From NCBI RefSeq assembly GCF_001592085.1, contig NZ_BCWD01000019.1, positions 1 to 41,766 of the forward strand: a stretch of DNA of 41,766 nucleotides. The letters run 5' to 3'. Below, one piece after another: positions 32,177 to 40,304 of the stretch. The notes under the pieces were generated by a model that did no database searches, had not been told where the DNA came from, and saw only the letters and a program-made list of their open reading frames with translations. Made by a program: the position numbers and the translations under genes. Source of the DNA: Levilactobacillus senmaizukei DSM 21775 = NBRC 103853 (GTDB lineage: Bacteria; Bacillota; Bacilli; Lactobacillales; Lactobacillaceae). Position 1 is the first letter of the stretch. Every line of letters starts with the position of its first letter.

Positions 32177-32941
32177 TTGCAATACTTAGCACTATTAGGT
32201 AGTCATGAACAATCGGGCATTACGGCTCAGTACTTAGCGGCTGTTTTGGCCGAGTTGCCCGCGGATGCCACCGTCGAAACCGTCTTTTTACGAGACTACG
32301 ATATCTACCCGGATACGAAGGAACAGTCCTGTCCCGCCCTCGACAAAATTGAAGCCAAAATGGCGGCCGCCGATCTTTGGATCATCTGTGCCCCAACCTA
32401 TTGGGGCGGCATGGCCGGTGTGATGAAACAATTCTTTGACTGCATGCGTTTTCGTTTAGTTCGAATGAATTCGATTGGCGACACCCTACCGGGACGCTAC
32501 CAAAATAAGCATTATCTCAGTATGACGACTTGCTTCATCAGTAGTCTCGACAACTTCTTTACGGGGATCACTGATCAAACCTTTGTGACAATTGACCGCA
32601 TCATGACCGGTGCCGGACTCATCAAAGTTGGGGAATTTGTTGGGACCGGCACTTGGGGCACGCAGGCGCCCCGTCCAAATAAGCTGGCCGAATGTCAACG
32701 ACTGGGCCGTAGAATTATTCATCGACCACGAAAGGATGATAACACCGTGAAACGCTACATAGAATTATTCGCCATGATCGCCGTGATGGCGCTCATCACC
32801 ATGGGGCTACAAGCCTGGTGGTTTGGGGTCTTCGCCGCAGGTAAGTTCTGGTTAACCTACGCCACCTTCGTCGTCATCTTCTATGTCCTCCTAGCCAGTA
32901 TTCTCCACTTCTTCACCTTTGTTCGACATCGTCGCCGTTAG
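32177..32941 (+). CDS. Flavodoxin-like (NADPH-dependent FMN reductase) domain fused to a two-helix membrane segment
   Basis: The 254-aa product starts with a flavodoxin-like fold: LALLGSHEQSGITAQYL (phosphate-binding loop region) and CAPTYWGGMAGVMKQFFD, the typical flavin-binding stretch of NADPH-dependent FMN reductases and WrbA-like proteins. After about residue 190 a basic stretch (RRIIHRPRKDD) leads into two hydrophobic helices (ELFAMIAVMALITMGLQAWW and WLTYATFVVIFYVLLASILH) and a basic tail. The soluble domain would face the cytosol. I chose TTG at 32177, with GAGGTG 6 nt upstream, over the GTG inside that site. The fused membrane part is unusual; partners and electron acceptor are unknown. 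Confidence 0.8.
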   Translation: MQYLALLGSHEQSGITAQYLAAVLAELPADATVETVFLRDYDIYPDTKEQSCPALDKIEAKMAAADLWIICAPTYWGGMAGVMKQFFDCMRFRLVRMNSIGDTLPGRYQNKHYLSMTTCFISSLDNFFTGITDQTFVTIDRIMTGAGLIKVGEFVGTGTWGTQAPRPNKLAECQRLGRRIIHRPRKDDNTVKRYIELFAMIAVMALITMGLQAWWFGVFAAGKFWLTYATFVVIFYVLLASILHFFTFVRHRRR

Positions 32942-32999
32942 TCCCCTGAAGAGACGGACACCTGCCTGTAACCCCCCTATTGTAAGCAGCCTGGCATCA

Positions 33000-33054
33000 A
33001 CTAGTGTCATTATCCCGGCCAGCTTCATCCGTGGCCGGTGGCATAACCACTAGT
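33000..33054. repeat. Nested inverted repeat downstream of the flavodoxin-membrane gene
   Basis: Outer arms ACTAGTG (33000-33006) and CACTAGT (33048-33054) enclose inner arms CCGGCCA (33015-33021) and TGGCCGG (33032-33038). The structure has no T run, so it is not a classical terminator. It might be a mobile-repeat remnant or an RNA-stabilising hairpin. The remainder of the 232-nt gap is the leuS terminator and featureless sequence. Confidence 0.55.
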
Positions 33055-33121
33055 CACATTCCGACTGGGCGGCACCGTCAATTAAACGAAGCAGCCCCTT
33101 TAAAGCGGATCATGTATACTC

Positions 33122-33160
33122 AAAAAGGTCGCCATCTCTTGGTTGAGATGGCGACCTTTT
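33122..33160 (-). terminator. Terminator after leuS (bidirectional)
   Basis: GGTCGCCATCTC and GAGATGGCGACC form a perfect 12-bp stem around a 6-nt loop, extended by flanking A and T tracts. Confidence 0.92.
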
Positions 33161-33173
33161 CGTTTAATTTGTT

Positions 33174-35603
33174 TTAGTTAGCAACAATGTTAACCAATTT
33201 ACCAGGCACCACAATCACCTTACGAACGGTCTTGCCCTCAGTGTGGGTTTGAACCGTTTCGTCAGCTAATGCGGTCGCTTCGATTTCGTCCTTGGCAGCA
33301 TCCTTGGCAACCTTCAGGTGAGCTCGAACCTTACCGTTAACCTGAACCACCATCTCAACCACGTCTTCGACTAATTGCTTTTCGTCGTAAGTTGGCCATT
33401 TAGCGTAGGCGATACTGTCATCATGGCCCATTAATGACCAGAGTTCTTCGGCAATATGGGGCACGATTGGTGAGATCATCTTGACGAAGCCTTCCATGTA
33501 AATTAACGGCAGACTATCAGCCTTATATGCTTCGTTCACGAAGACCATCAATTGTGAAATGGCCACGTTAAACCGCATGCCTTCCAGGTCTTCGCTCACG
33601 GTCTTAACGGTCTGGTTGTAAATCTTATCCAGTGACCCATCGTTAATCATTGTCACCCGATCACGTAAATGGTTGTTATCGTCGATCAAGAGCCGCCATA
33701 CCCGGTCTAACCAACGCCGAGAACCATTGATTCCTTCGGTACTCCAGGGTTTCGAAGCTTCCAAAGGCCCCATGAACATTTCGTAGAGACGCAGCGTGTC
33801 GGCCCCATCCTTTTCAACAATTTCATCGGGATTAATGACATTCCCCTTAGACTTGGACATCTTTTCATGGTTCGTTCCCAAGATCATCCCTTGGTTAACC
33901 AACTTCTGGAAAGGCTCCTTGGTAGGAACAACGCCAAGATCGTAGAGGAACTTGTGCCAGAACCGCGCGTACAGCAGATGCAAAACGGCATGTTCCGCCC
34001 CACCAATGTATAGGTCAACTGGCATCCAGTACTTCAGTTTGTCGGCATCGGCAATGGCGTCAGGATTGTGGGGATCAATGTAACGCAAGAAGTACCAAGA
34101 ACTTCCGGCCCATTGTGGCATGGTGTTCGTTTCACGCTTTCCTTTACGCCCGTTCTCATCGACAACGTTGACCCAGTCATCCAGGTTCGCTAATGGACTC
34201 TCACCGGTACCAGAGGGCTCCAATTGCTTAGCTGCTGGTAGCTTCAAAGGTAATTGGTCTTCGGGAACCAGTGTGGTTTCACCATCTTCCCAGTGAATAA
34301 CGGGAATGGGTTCACCCCAGTAACGTTGACGAGAGAAGATCCAGTCACGCAAGCGGAAGTTAACTTGCTTGTGGCCAGCATCGTGTTCTTCTAACCAGTC
34401 GATGGCCTTCTTGATGGCATCCTGCTTATTCAATCCGTTAAGGAAGTCAGAGTTGATATGTTCCCCGTCTTCGGTATACGCAGCTGTTTGAACATCCGTA
34501 TCATCATCGCCGGCAATCACTTGGACGATTGGTAAATGAAACTTCTGCGCAAATTCGTTGTCACGGTCGTCATGACCTGGAACCGCCATGATGGCACCAG
34601 TCCCGTACGAAGCCAAGACGTAATCACCAATCCAAATCGGTAATTTCTTCCCATTAATTGGGTTAATCCCGTAGGCCCCGGTGAAGACCCCAGTCTTGTC
34701 CTTGTTCAAATCGGTCCGTTCCAGATCCGACTTGCTCTCGATAGCTGCTTGGTAAGCCTTGACGGCATCGGCCTGTTCTGGCGTGGTAATGGTCTTAACC
34801 GCCGCATGCTCGGGTGCCAGAACCATGTAGGTTGCCCCATATAACGTATCGGGACGCGTCGTGTAAACCTCGATCTTGGTATCCTCTTGCCCAGCGACCG
34901 GGAAGAAGACACTAGCGCCTTCGGAACGACCGATCCAGTTACGTTGCATTTCTTTGATACTTTCGGGCCAGTCCAGATCATCCAGGTCATCAATCAACCG
35001 GTCGGCGTAGGCCGTGATCCGTAGAACCCACTGTCGCATTGGGACACGGTATACGGGGTAACCCCCACGTTCGGTCTTACCATCAACAACTTCTTCGTTA
35101 GCCACAACGGTCCCACCCATGAAGTCGGGGGCCCAGTTAACCATGATTTTGTCTTCGTAGGCCAAGCCCTTTTTGTAAAGCTGTTCGAAGATCCATTGCG
35201 TCCATTTGTAATAAGATTCATCAGTCGTGTTAACCTCACGACTCCAGTCATAGGAAAAACCCAGTGACTTAATTTGCCGCTTAAAGTTCTTGATATTATG
35301 CGCGGTAAAGTCCTTAGGGTTGTGTCCCGTCTTCAAGGCGTACTGTTCGGCTGGTAAACCGAAGGCATCCCACCCCATTGGGTGTAAGACGTTGAACCCT
35401 TGCATTCGCTTCAAACGGGCCATGATATCGGTTGCCGTGTAGCCTTCTGGGTGTCCCACGTGAAGCCCCTGTCCAGATGGGTAAGGGAACATGTCTAAGA
35501 CGTAATACTTAGGTTTGCTCTGGGAATCGCTGGTCTTGAAGGTTTCATTTACCCGCCAGAAATGTTGCCATTTACGTTCAATTATGTCGTGATTATAGGC
35601 CAA
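33174..35603 (-). CDS. leuS: Leucyl-tRNA synthetase
   Basis: Class I synthetase charging tRNA-Leu, 809 aa. The HIGH-type motif is [17 protein letters not shown] and the KMSKS loop is [12 protein letters not shown]. The CP1 editing domain keeps its Thr-rich motif ([19 protein letters not shown]) and the catalytic Asp block ([15 protein letters not shown]), so editing looks intact, unlike thrS. The gene is monocistronic, with a T-box leader and its own promoter. The ATG has an AAGGAGCGATG-type ribosome binding site. Confidence 0.97.
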   Translation of the reverse strand: MAYNHDIIERKWQHFWRVNETFKTSDSQSKPKYYVLDMFPYPSGQGLHVGHPEGYTATDIMARLKRMQGFNVLHPMGWDAFGLPAEQYALKTGHNPKDFTAHNIKNFKRQIKSLGFSYDWSREVNTTDESYYKWTQWIFEQLYKKGLAYEDKIMVNWAPDFMGGTVVANEEVVDGKTERGGYPVYRVPMRQWVLRITAYADRLIDDLDDLDWPESIKEMQRNWIGRSEGASVFFPVAGQEDTKIEVYTTRPDTLYGATYMVLAPEHAAVKTITTPEQADAVKAYQAAIESKSDLERTDLNKDKTGVFTGAYGINPINGKKLPIWIGDYVLASYGTGAIMAVPGHDDRDNEFAQKFHLPIVQVIAGDDDTDVQTAAYTEDGEHINSDFLNGLNKQDAIKKAIDWLEEHDAGHKQVNFRLRDWIFSRQRYWGEPIPVIHWEDGETTLVPEDQLPLKLPAAKQLEPSGTGESPLANLDDWVNVVDENGRKGKRETNTMPQWAGSSWYFLRYIDPHNPDAIADADKLKYWMPVDLYIGGAEHAVLHLLYARFWHKFLYDLGVVPTKEPFQKLVNQGMILGTNHEKMSKSKGNVINPDEIVEKDGADTLRLYEMFMGPLEASKPWSTEGINGSRRWLDRVWRLLIDDNNHLRDRVTMINDGSLDKIYNQTVKTVSEDLEGMRFNVAISQLMVFVNEAYKADSLPLIYMEGFVKMISPIVPHIAEELWSLMGHDDSIAYAKWPTYDEKQLVEDVVEMVVQVNGKVRAHLKVAKDAAKDEIEATALADETVQTHTEGKTVRKVIVVPGKLVNIVAN

Positions 35604-35640
35604 AAGTCATCGCTCCTTCATATTTTTCAAGTCAAGCCAC

Positions 35641-35886
35641 AAAAAAAGCCCCCAGAAGTCCAAAATTCGACTTCTGCAGGGCGTCGTGACGCGGTACCAC
35701 CTACATTTCCCTAGTCGTATCCTAGGGCTCATTCCAGCTGATAACGTCGCCAAACGCCCACCTTGCGGCAGAAAAGGCTCCAAGACAAGTTCGTGAGCTA
35801 GGATAACGGATTCACAGCAACCATCCGCTTACTGAATACCTTCGCACACTACTACTTCTTATCAACGCCTTAAACTTAATTAGATG
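35641..35886 (-). ncRNA. T-box leader of leuS
   Basis: The leader ends with GGTGGTACCGCG (35690-35701, minus strand), the canonical T-box sequence, followed by a terminator with loop and seven T (35641-35682). Leucine specificity is inferred from leuS; I did not fix the specifier codon. The roughly 400-nt gap upstream of leuS is filled by this leader and by the divergent promoters for leuS and the PAP2 gene. Confidence 0.9.
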
Positions 35887-35892
35887 TTTCTC

Positions 35893-35921
35893 ATCTTAGC
35901 AAATCCCACCATTAAAAGCAA
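35893..35921 (-). promoter_or_regulatory. Promoter of leuS
   Basis: TTGCTT (35916-35921), 17-nt spacer ending TGC, TAAGAT (35893-35898) on the minus strand; an extended -10 type. Confidence 0.75.
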
Positions 35922-35959
35922 GGGCCCGTATCTAAAAAAGGTCGGAAGTCAACCATTGT

Positions 35960-35967
35960 GCTATACT
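35960..35967 (+). promoter_or_regulatory. Extended -10 promoter of the PAP2-mnmM unit
   Basis: TGCTATACT ending at 35967, 35 nt before the PAP2 start, with ribosome binding site AAGGGGG. Confidence 0.6.
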
Positions 35968-36001
35968 AAATTCTATCATTAACTGTTTAAGGGGGCAGAC
36001 T

Positions 36002-36640
36002 ATGCCAACTATTTCCAAACGCCGCTGGCAGCTCACCGTTTTCGCGGCTGCCATTTTCATACTGCTGTTACTAGGAGTCAGCTGTCAGCAGGCTTGGGTG
36101 GGGAAACTGGATCAGGCGATCATTCATCTGGTCCGGCAGCCCTTACCACATGCGATTCAACAGCTCATCATCACCGTGACCAAATCGGGAAATCCACACC
36201 CCGTTACCTGGGTCACGCTCATCCTAGCCGCAGGTTTAGTCATCATTCAGCGCTACCGCGGCGCCCTGTTTCTCACCTTCAACGTCTTAATTTGGGCGGG
36301 ACTCGGCAATAGTTTCATAAAACACCTGGTCCAACGACCACGGCCCACGGTGGAACGATTAGTCGCCGCCAGTTCGTTTAGTTTTCCTAGCGGTCATTCC
36401 ATCACGGCAATGCTGCTTTGGGGAACGCTAATGGTGATCCTGCCCCAAATCCTCATTCGCCATCCTCGCGCCCTGGTGGTCGTTCAGGTTTTACTGGGTA
36501 TCTGGATCTTTCTGATCGGAGTCTCTCGCATCTACGTCGGGGTCCATTACCCATCCGATGTCCTAGCTGGTTGGTCCCTGGGTTTTGTTCTATTGACGGT
36601 GACCCAATGGTTTCTTACCCGTTATGGAGATGAACTATAA
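36002..36640 (+). CDS. PAP2 family membrane phosphatase
   Basis: The 212-aa product has about six hydrophobic segments. The three phosphatase motifs are KHLVQRPRP, SFPSGHS and SRIYVGVHYPSDVLAG. Such enzymes dephosphorylate lipid phosphates such as undecaprenyl pyrophosphate, phosphatidate or phosphatidylglycerophosphate on the outer face of the membrane; the substrate is not decidable here. Its stop is adjacent to the mnmM start, so the two genes are co-transcribed. Confidence 0.9.
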   Translation: MPTISKRRWQLTVFAAAIFILLLLGVSCQQAWVGKLDQAIIHLVRQPLPHAIQQLIITVTKSGNPHPVTWVTLILAAGLVIIQRYRGALFLTFNVLIWAGLGNSFIKHLVQRPRPTVERLVAASSFSFPSGHSITAMLLWGTLMVILPQILIRHPRALVVVQVLLGIWIFLIGVSRIYVGVHYPSDVLAGWSLGFVLLTVTQWFLTRYGDEL

Positions 36641-37207
36641 ATGAATCTACCCAATGCTTTAACCTATAGCCATTATCTATTGTCCGAATGCGTGGGACCA
36701 GGCGCCACCGTGGTCGACGCCACCGTTGGTCATGGTAACGACACCATCTTCTTAGCCAATCTGGTCGGGCCCAGTGGCCGAGTCATCGGTTTTGATGTAC
36801 AGGCAACGGCCATCGCCGCCACGCAACAGCAATTGCTGCTCACCGGCCTCGGCCCTCAGGTAACCCTGCATCAAACTGGGCATGAACACGTGGCGGATTT
36901 CCTTACAGATACAACTTCAGTCACGGCGGCAATTTTCAATCTAGGCTATCTTCCTGGTGGCGATAAAAATCTAACGACAAAACCAGCGACAACCTTAACG
37001 GCAGTTCGTGCAATCTTGCCCCACCTCCCCCGCGGCGGCCGAATCATCCTAGTTGTCTATGCCGGTCATCCGAGTGGAAAGCTAGAACGCTCGGCCCTCC
37101 TAGACTTTTGCCAGCAATTGCCACAAAACGATTATCAAGTTTTGCGGTACGGGTTTATCAATCAGATTCACACACCACCGTTCTTATTGGCAATTGAACG
37201 CCGATAA
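36641..37207 (+). CDS. mnmM: tRNA 5-(aminomethyl)uridine methyltransferase MnmM (YtqB family)
   Basis: YtqB (MnmM) completes 5-methylaminomethyl-2-thiouridine synthesis at tRNA position 34 in Gram-positive bacteria that lack MnmC. The 188-aa Rossmann methyltransferase has motif I TVVDATVGHGNDT, an acidic GRVIGFDVQ and the family block AAIFNLGYLPGGDKNLTTKP. The ATG follows the upstream stop directly, and it has no internal terminator before it. The assignment relies on family motifs. Confidence 0.88.
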   Translation: MNLPNALTYSHYLLSECVGPGATVVDATVGHGNDTIFLANLVGPSGRVIGFDVQATAIAATQQQLLLTGLGPQVTLHQTGHEHVADFLTDTTSVTAAIFNLGYLPGGDKNLTTKPATTLTAVRAILPHLPRGGRIILVVYAGHPSGKLERSALLDFCQQLPQNDYQVLRYGFINQIHTPPFLLAIERR

Positions 37208-37210
37208 GCC

Positions 37211-37237
37211 CAGTCATCCCCTAGCGGATGGCTTTTT
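37211..37237 (+). terminator. Terminator after mnmM
   Basis: AGTCATCC, loop CCTAGC, GGATGGCT, then six T. A separate terminator for the convergent mecA gene begins five bases later. Confidence 0.85.
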
Positions 37238-37241
37238 TGAT

Positions 37242-37269
37242 CAAAAAAAGCGTCCCCCACTTGGGAACG
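37242..37269 (-). terminator. Terminator after mecA
   Basis: Minus strand GCGTTCCC, loop AAGT(G), GGGGACGC, then seven T. Confidence 0.85.
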
Positions 37270-37292
37270 CCTCAAAAACTGACAAACTTAAA

Positions 37293-38018
37293 TTAGTCAC
37301 TCAAGAAATGATAGCGCGTCAATTCCAACGCGGAGTTGTCCATCAATAATTTACCGTGTTCAGCTAACACCGCCGCAGCGGTCTTCGTCCGATCGGCATA
37401 TTCATAAACAATGGCCATATCATCCTTGATTGATTCCGGTGAGGTCTCATTGACAAAGAAGACCAGCTCCAGGTAGTAATCACCATTATATTGATAAAGA
37501 TTGGAAGCGGCGTTCTCAACGTGAAGAACCCGCGCCAAACTAATCATATCTTCAAACGAGTGTAAGCGGGCTACCCGCGTCGCCGTTGGTTGACCACTAT
37601 CACTCAGATAGTCTTCGATGTCATTAGAGTTACCAGCTGTTGATTTAACTTCGGTGAAGAAGTCCTTTTGATCATCTTTTTCCAATAAGTGCTCCTTAAT
37701 CTGATCCGAAACTTGATCGGGGTGATCACTATCGACACTGGCATCTGGTTGTTGGTCATCAGTTGCGTCGGCATCGTCGTCCGCATTTTTACTAATGAAC
37801 AATTCCAGACCATTTCGATTAGGTAAGACTTGGAAAGTTACCGCATCGTTGTCTTGAAATTGATGGTCAACATCAACCTCTTCCAGAATACTATAGAAGA
37901 AGCCTTCAATCTGCTTATGATTCCCGAGCAAGTCTAAAACGGTAATCCCCCGCTCACTCAGGTCATCATTACCAATGACCACTCGAATCGTATTCTCATT
38001 GATTCGTTCCATTTCCAT
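37293..38018 (-). CDS. mecA: Adaptor protein MecA
   Basis: MecA delivers substrates such as ComK in Bacillus to the ClpC/ClpP protease. The 241-aa product has the N-terminal substrate domain (MEMERINENTIRVVIGNDDL), a highly acidic linker (about 85-130), and a C-terminal ClpC-binding domain with repeated strand/helix units. The start at 38018 has AAAGGGG upstream; an earlier in-frame codon is rejected. It follows spx in the same direction, a conserved neighbour, but with its own promoter. Confidence 0.94.
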   Translation of the reverse strand: MEMERINENTIRVVIGNDDLSERGITVLDLLGNHKQIEGFFYSILEEVDVDHQFQDNDAVTFQVLPNRNGLELFISKNADDDADATDDQQPDASVDSDHPDQVSDQIKEHLLEKDDQKDFFTEVKSTAGNSNDIEDYLSDSGQPTATRVARLHSFEDMISLARVLHVENAASNLYQYNGDYYLELVFFVNETSPESIKDDMAIVYEYADRTKTAAAVLAEHGKLLMDNSALELTRYHFLSD

Positions 38019-38065
38019 GAATAACACCCCTTTCTCTTGGGTTTTGGGTATCGTCCTTGATATTT

Positions 38066-38093
38066 ATTCTAGTCGATTTTATCTAGTTGTAAA
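38066..38093 (-). promoter_or_regulatory. Promoter of mecA
   Basis: TTTACA (38088-38093), 16-nt spacer, TAGAAT (38066-38071) on the minus strand. Confidence 0.75.
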
Positions 38094-38104
38094 GTAATCA
38101 TACC

Positions 38105-38145
38105 AAAAAACTGGACTGCAAGTAACATTCTCTCACAAATCCAGT
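38105..38145 (-). terminator. Terminator after spx
   Basis: ACTGGA and TCCAGT pair across a large loop and are followed by six T on the minus strand. Confidence 0.65.
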
Positions 38146-38158
38146 CAGATGCAACTAA

Positions 38159-38572
38159 TTAGACTGCAGTTCCACCATTCGCAAGTCGTTGGGCCCGTTG
38201 CAATTCGAGTGCCCGAACGTCTCTAGGTAGGAACCGACGAATTTCTTCTTCATTGAACCCTACTTGCAGACGCTTGTCATCGACCATAATCGGTCGGCGC
38301 AAGATTCCTGGGTGTGCTTGAATCAGCTTATACAGATCCTTCAATGGCATATCATTGAGGTCCTGAGTAAGTCCTTGATAGACCTTTGAACGGGTTGAAA
38401 CAATTTCTTCCGTACCATCTTCCGTTAATCGGAGAATGGACTTAATCTCATCGACCGTCAAAGGGTCAGTAAAGATATTCTTTTCATGATAAGCGATCCC
38501 ATGCGCTTCAAACCAGAGCCGCGCTTTGCGGCATGAGGTACAACTAGGTGACGTATACAACATGACTGTCAT
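38159..38572 (-). CDS. spx: Transcriptional regulator Spx
   Basis: Spx binds the RNA polymerase alpha C-terminal domain and redirects transcription under thiol and envelope stress. The 137-aa ArsC-like protein keeps the redox CxxC ([14 protein letters not shown]) and Gly53, equivalent to Bacillus Gly52 that contacts RNA polymerase. [25 protein letters not shown] is the conserved C-terminal block. It has one extra residue at the N-terminus relative to the Bacillus form. It is followed by mecA; MecA and related adaptors may limit Spx levels. Confidence 0.96.
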   Translation of the reverse strand: MTVMLYTSPSCTSCRKARLWFEAHGIAYHEKNIFTDPLTVDEIKSILRLTEDGTEEIVSTRSKVYQGLTQDLNDMPLKDLYKLIQAHPGILRRPIMVDDKRLQVGFNEEEIRRFLPRDVRALELQRAQRLANGGTAV

Positions 38573-38613
38573 ATTTTCCCTTCCCTTCGTGGTATAAATG
38601 ATTTAATAACCCC

Positions 38614-38619
38614 ATTATA
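38614..38619 (-). promoter_or_regulatory. -10 element of spx
   Basis: A perfect TATAAT 41 nt upstream of the spx start. The -35 position (38637-38642) is not consensus and overlaps the 3' arm of the upstream terminator hairpin. Confidence 0.65.
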
Positions 38620-38631
38620 CCTGAAAATCAG

Positions 38632-38691
38632 AAAAAAGATAGTCAAAATGAGCAAAAAACTTGATAAACAATTTCATCCAATATGACTATC
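38632..38691 (-). terminator. Terminator-like hairpin after the MBL gene, overlapping the spx promoter
   Basis: Minus strand GATAGTCA and TGACTATC pair across a 38-nt loop that holds a smaller ATGA/TCAT stem, then six T. The 200-nt gap from 38573 to 38772 is unusually A+T-rich and otherwise contains only the spx promoter. Confidence 0.55.
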
Positions 38692-38772
38692 AGTTGACAT
38701 ATATGCGTCATATGAACATCGTTTTGCCAATCAATCTTTTGCACATCATTTATTAATTGCTAATTATAACTA

Positions 38773-39513
38773 TTAGATTTTATATACTTTACCAGGCCGA
38801 ACGACTGCCACTGGCAGGTCATGACCCGCGACACTCGCTGCCTCATCTCGTAGTTCACCCAAGTACCCGGTCTGCGGTAAGTGAGTCAGCAATAATTGGT
38901 TAACCTGCGCCTTCCGGGCCAACTTTCCTGCTTGAATCGACGTTAAATGCCAGGCCGGGCCCTCATGGTCGGCAAAGAAGTTCGTATCAGCCAATAAACA
39001 ATCCGCCTCGTGGGCCCACGGAATCAGACCGGCAAAATCACGCGTATCTGCTGTAAACGCTAACGAATGGCCGGTTGATCGCTCTGTTATGCGCGGTGCA
39101 TAGGCTGGCACTGGGTGTTCCGTCATGAGAAACTCGATGCGAAATGGGCCCAGATTCAGTGGCTTTGTCGGATCATAGGCGATCCCCGTGGTTGCATTTG
39201 GCCAGGTTAAGCTGCCAAAATTTAGGGGATCGGCCGCGTGACCATAGATTGGTAACATGGGCTCACGACGAACACCTGATTTGAGTTGCCACAGATATTG
39301 CAGCACACCCACGTCCGCCGTATGGTCATGATGATAGTGTGTGAGTAACACCGCATCCAGTTGCAGTGGATCCAGGACTTTCTCTAACGCCATTAAAGCC
39401 CCACTACCACAATCAAGCAACAAATGATAATCCCCACTGGTTAGTAAGTAACTACTGGTTCCAATACCATTAGCCGGATAACCACCGTAGCAGCCTAAAA
39501 TAGTCAATTCCAT
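38773..39513 (-). CDS. MBL-fold metallo-hydrolase (YhfI/RNase Z-like)
   Basis: A 246-aa metallo-beta-lactamase-fold hydrolase with the metal motif LTHYHHDHTADVG, a second Asp ligand in FTADTRDF and a further His in LLLTHLPQTG. It most resembles the YhfI/RNase Z-like subfamily. Actual substrate is unknown; RNA 3' processing or small phosphodiester hydrolysis are possibilities. It lacks the extended exosite arm of true RNase Z. It is divergent from the ABM gene, with overlapping promoter regions. Confidence 0.85.
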   Translation of the reverse strand: MELTILGCYGGYPANGIGTSSYLLTSGDYHLLLDCGSGALMALEKVLDPLQLDAVLLTHYHHDHTADVGVLQYLWQLKSGVRREPMLPIYGHAADPLNFGSLTWPNATTGIAYDPTKPLNLGPFRIEFLMTEHPVPAYAPRITERSTGHSLAFTADTRDFAGLIPWAHEADCLLADTNFFADHEGPAWHLTSIQAGKLARKAQVNQLLLTHLPQTGYLGELRDEAASVAGHDLPVAVVRPGKVYKI

Positions 39514-39540
39514 CCAATCACCCTTTCTATCAATAGGTTA

Positions 39541-39569
39541 AGTGTAGCGCCCGACCCGTCACGTGTAAA
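39541..39569 (-). promoter_or_regulatory. Promoter of the MBL-fold hydrolase gene
   Basis: TTTACA (39564-39569), 17-nt spacer, TACACT (39541-39546) on the minus strand. The -35 abuts the motif shared with polA. Confidence 0.75.
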
Positions 39570-39601
39570 TGTTTCGGGTTTGCGCATTAATCTCGTATAA
39601 T
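39570..39601 (+). promoter_or_regulatory. Promoter of the ABM gene with the motif shared with polA
   Basis: TATAAT (39596-39601) lies 17 nt after TTCGGG, which is within TGTTTCGGGTTTGCG (39570-39584). The same 15-mer precedes polA at an identical distance from its -10. Confidence 0.55.
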
Positions 39602-39632
39602 AGATGTAAACATTCAAAAGGAAGTGGTCCAC

Positions 39633-40220
39633 TTGCGGCGCCAATTTTCTGTAACCTACGGCAGTGAGTCGTTATTAACTCACTTAATTGATGTGTATAG
39701 CAAACGACACATGGTTCTATTTACCCGTGGCCCGGGCGAAGACGATCTACAGTTAGTTGACTTGTCCGACCGACGTAGTGTCTTCGTGAGTCCCTTTACC
39801 TACCGAGTCCTGGCACAGCAAGGTACGCTAGACGAACAGGACTACTTCGCGTACTGTTTCTTCACCCTAGACGCCGACCAGGCCAAAGTCTTCACGGCCA
39901 AACTTGGTCAGCGGCTCAAGAAAGTCTTACCGATTGGTATGACCGCCATGCTACTCATGCAAAAGAAAAAACCAGCTACGGATTATGTGGTCCTGACAAC
40001 CTGGGTCGCTGAGGACGACTATGAACGTTGGCGCAAGTCGAATGACTTCGACCTCTTGCGAGAGTACGCCACGACGAACAACCAATTTCATTTCGCTGTC
40101 TACCATGTTCCCGTCGAAGAAGATGAAGATGAGGATACAGCGGAGGAAGACTCAGATGCTCAAAAAAATGCGGCCGACAACGAGTCGTCCGACCATTCTA
40201 ATCCCCACCATTCAGATTAA
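39633..40220 (+). CDS. ABM-domain protein (heme-degrading monooxygenase/TRAP-like) with acidic tail
   Basis: The 195-aa product has an N-terminal part of unknown fold (about 1-95) and an antibiotic biosynthesis monooxygenase (ABM)-like domain (about 95-165: DYVVLTTWVAEDDYERWRKS, then FHFAVYHVP). This two-part layout is similar to HmoB/TRAP-type proteins, some of which bind or break down heme. Whether the heme ligands are kept is unclear. The last about 30 residues are very acidic and Ser/Asp/His-rich, probably disordered. I prefer TTG at 39633 over GTG at 39624, because AAAGGA lies about 10 nt from the TTG and overlaps the GTG. Confidence 0.78.
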   Translation: MRRQFSVTYGSESLLTHLIDVYSKRHMVLFTRGPGEDDLQLVDLSDRRSVFVSPFTYRVLAQQGTLDEQDYFAYCFFTLDADQAKVFTAKLGQRLKKVLPIGMTAMLLMQKKKPATDYVVLTTWVAEDDYERWRKSNDFDLLREYATTNNQFHFAVYHVPVEEDEDEDTAEEDSDAQKNAADNESSDHSNPHHSD

Positions 40221-40246
40221 GTCTACCCACTCACGGTAGACTTTTT
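40220..40246 (+). terminator. Terminator after the ABM gene
   Basis: AGTCTACC, loop CACTCAC, GGTAGACT, then TTTT. The next promoter starts within four bases. Confidence 0.88.
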
Positions 40247-40249
40247 AAT

Positions 40250-40277
40250 TTGACACCTTTTGAGTTACAATTAGAAT
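40250..40277 (+). promoter_or_regulatory. Promoter of the DUF2075 gene
   Basis: TTGACA (40250-40255), 16-nt spacer, TAGAAT (40272-40277); a perfect -35. Confidence 0.8.
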
Positions 40278-40304
40278 ATTCATTAAATGAAAGGTGGCTG
40301 TAAC

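Noticed and set aside
33112-33118. TATACT-like -10 on the plus strand before the leuS terminator
   Set aside because: No gene follows; it runs straight into the terminator hairpin.
38694-38720. TTGACA on the plus strand in the spx upstream gap as a promoter
   Set aside because: No usable -10 at 16-18 nt and no plus-strand gene downstream.
38633-38760. PerR box (TTATAATNATTATAA) upstream of spx
   Set aside because: Only a partial match (TTATAATTA) exists, close to the MBL stop and far from the spx -10.
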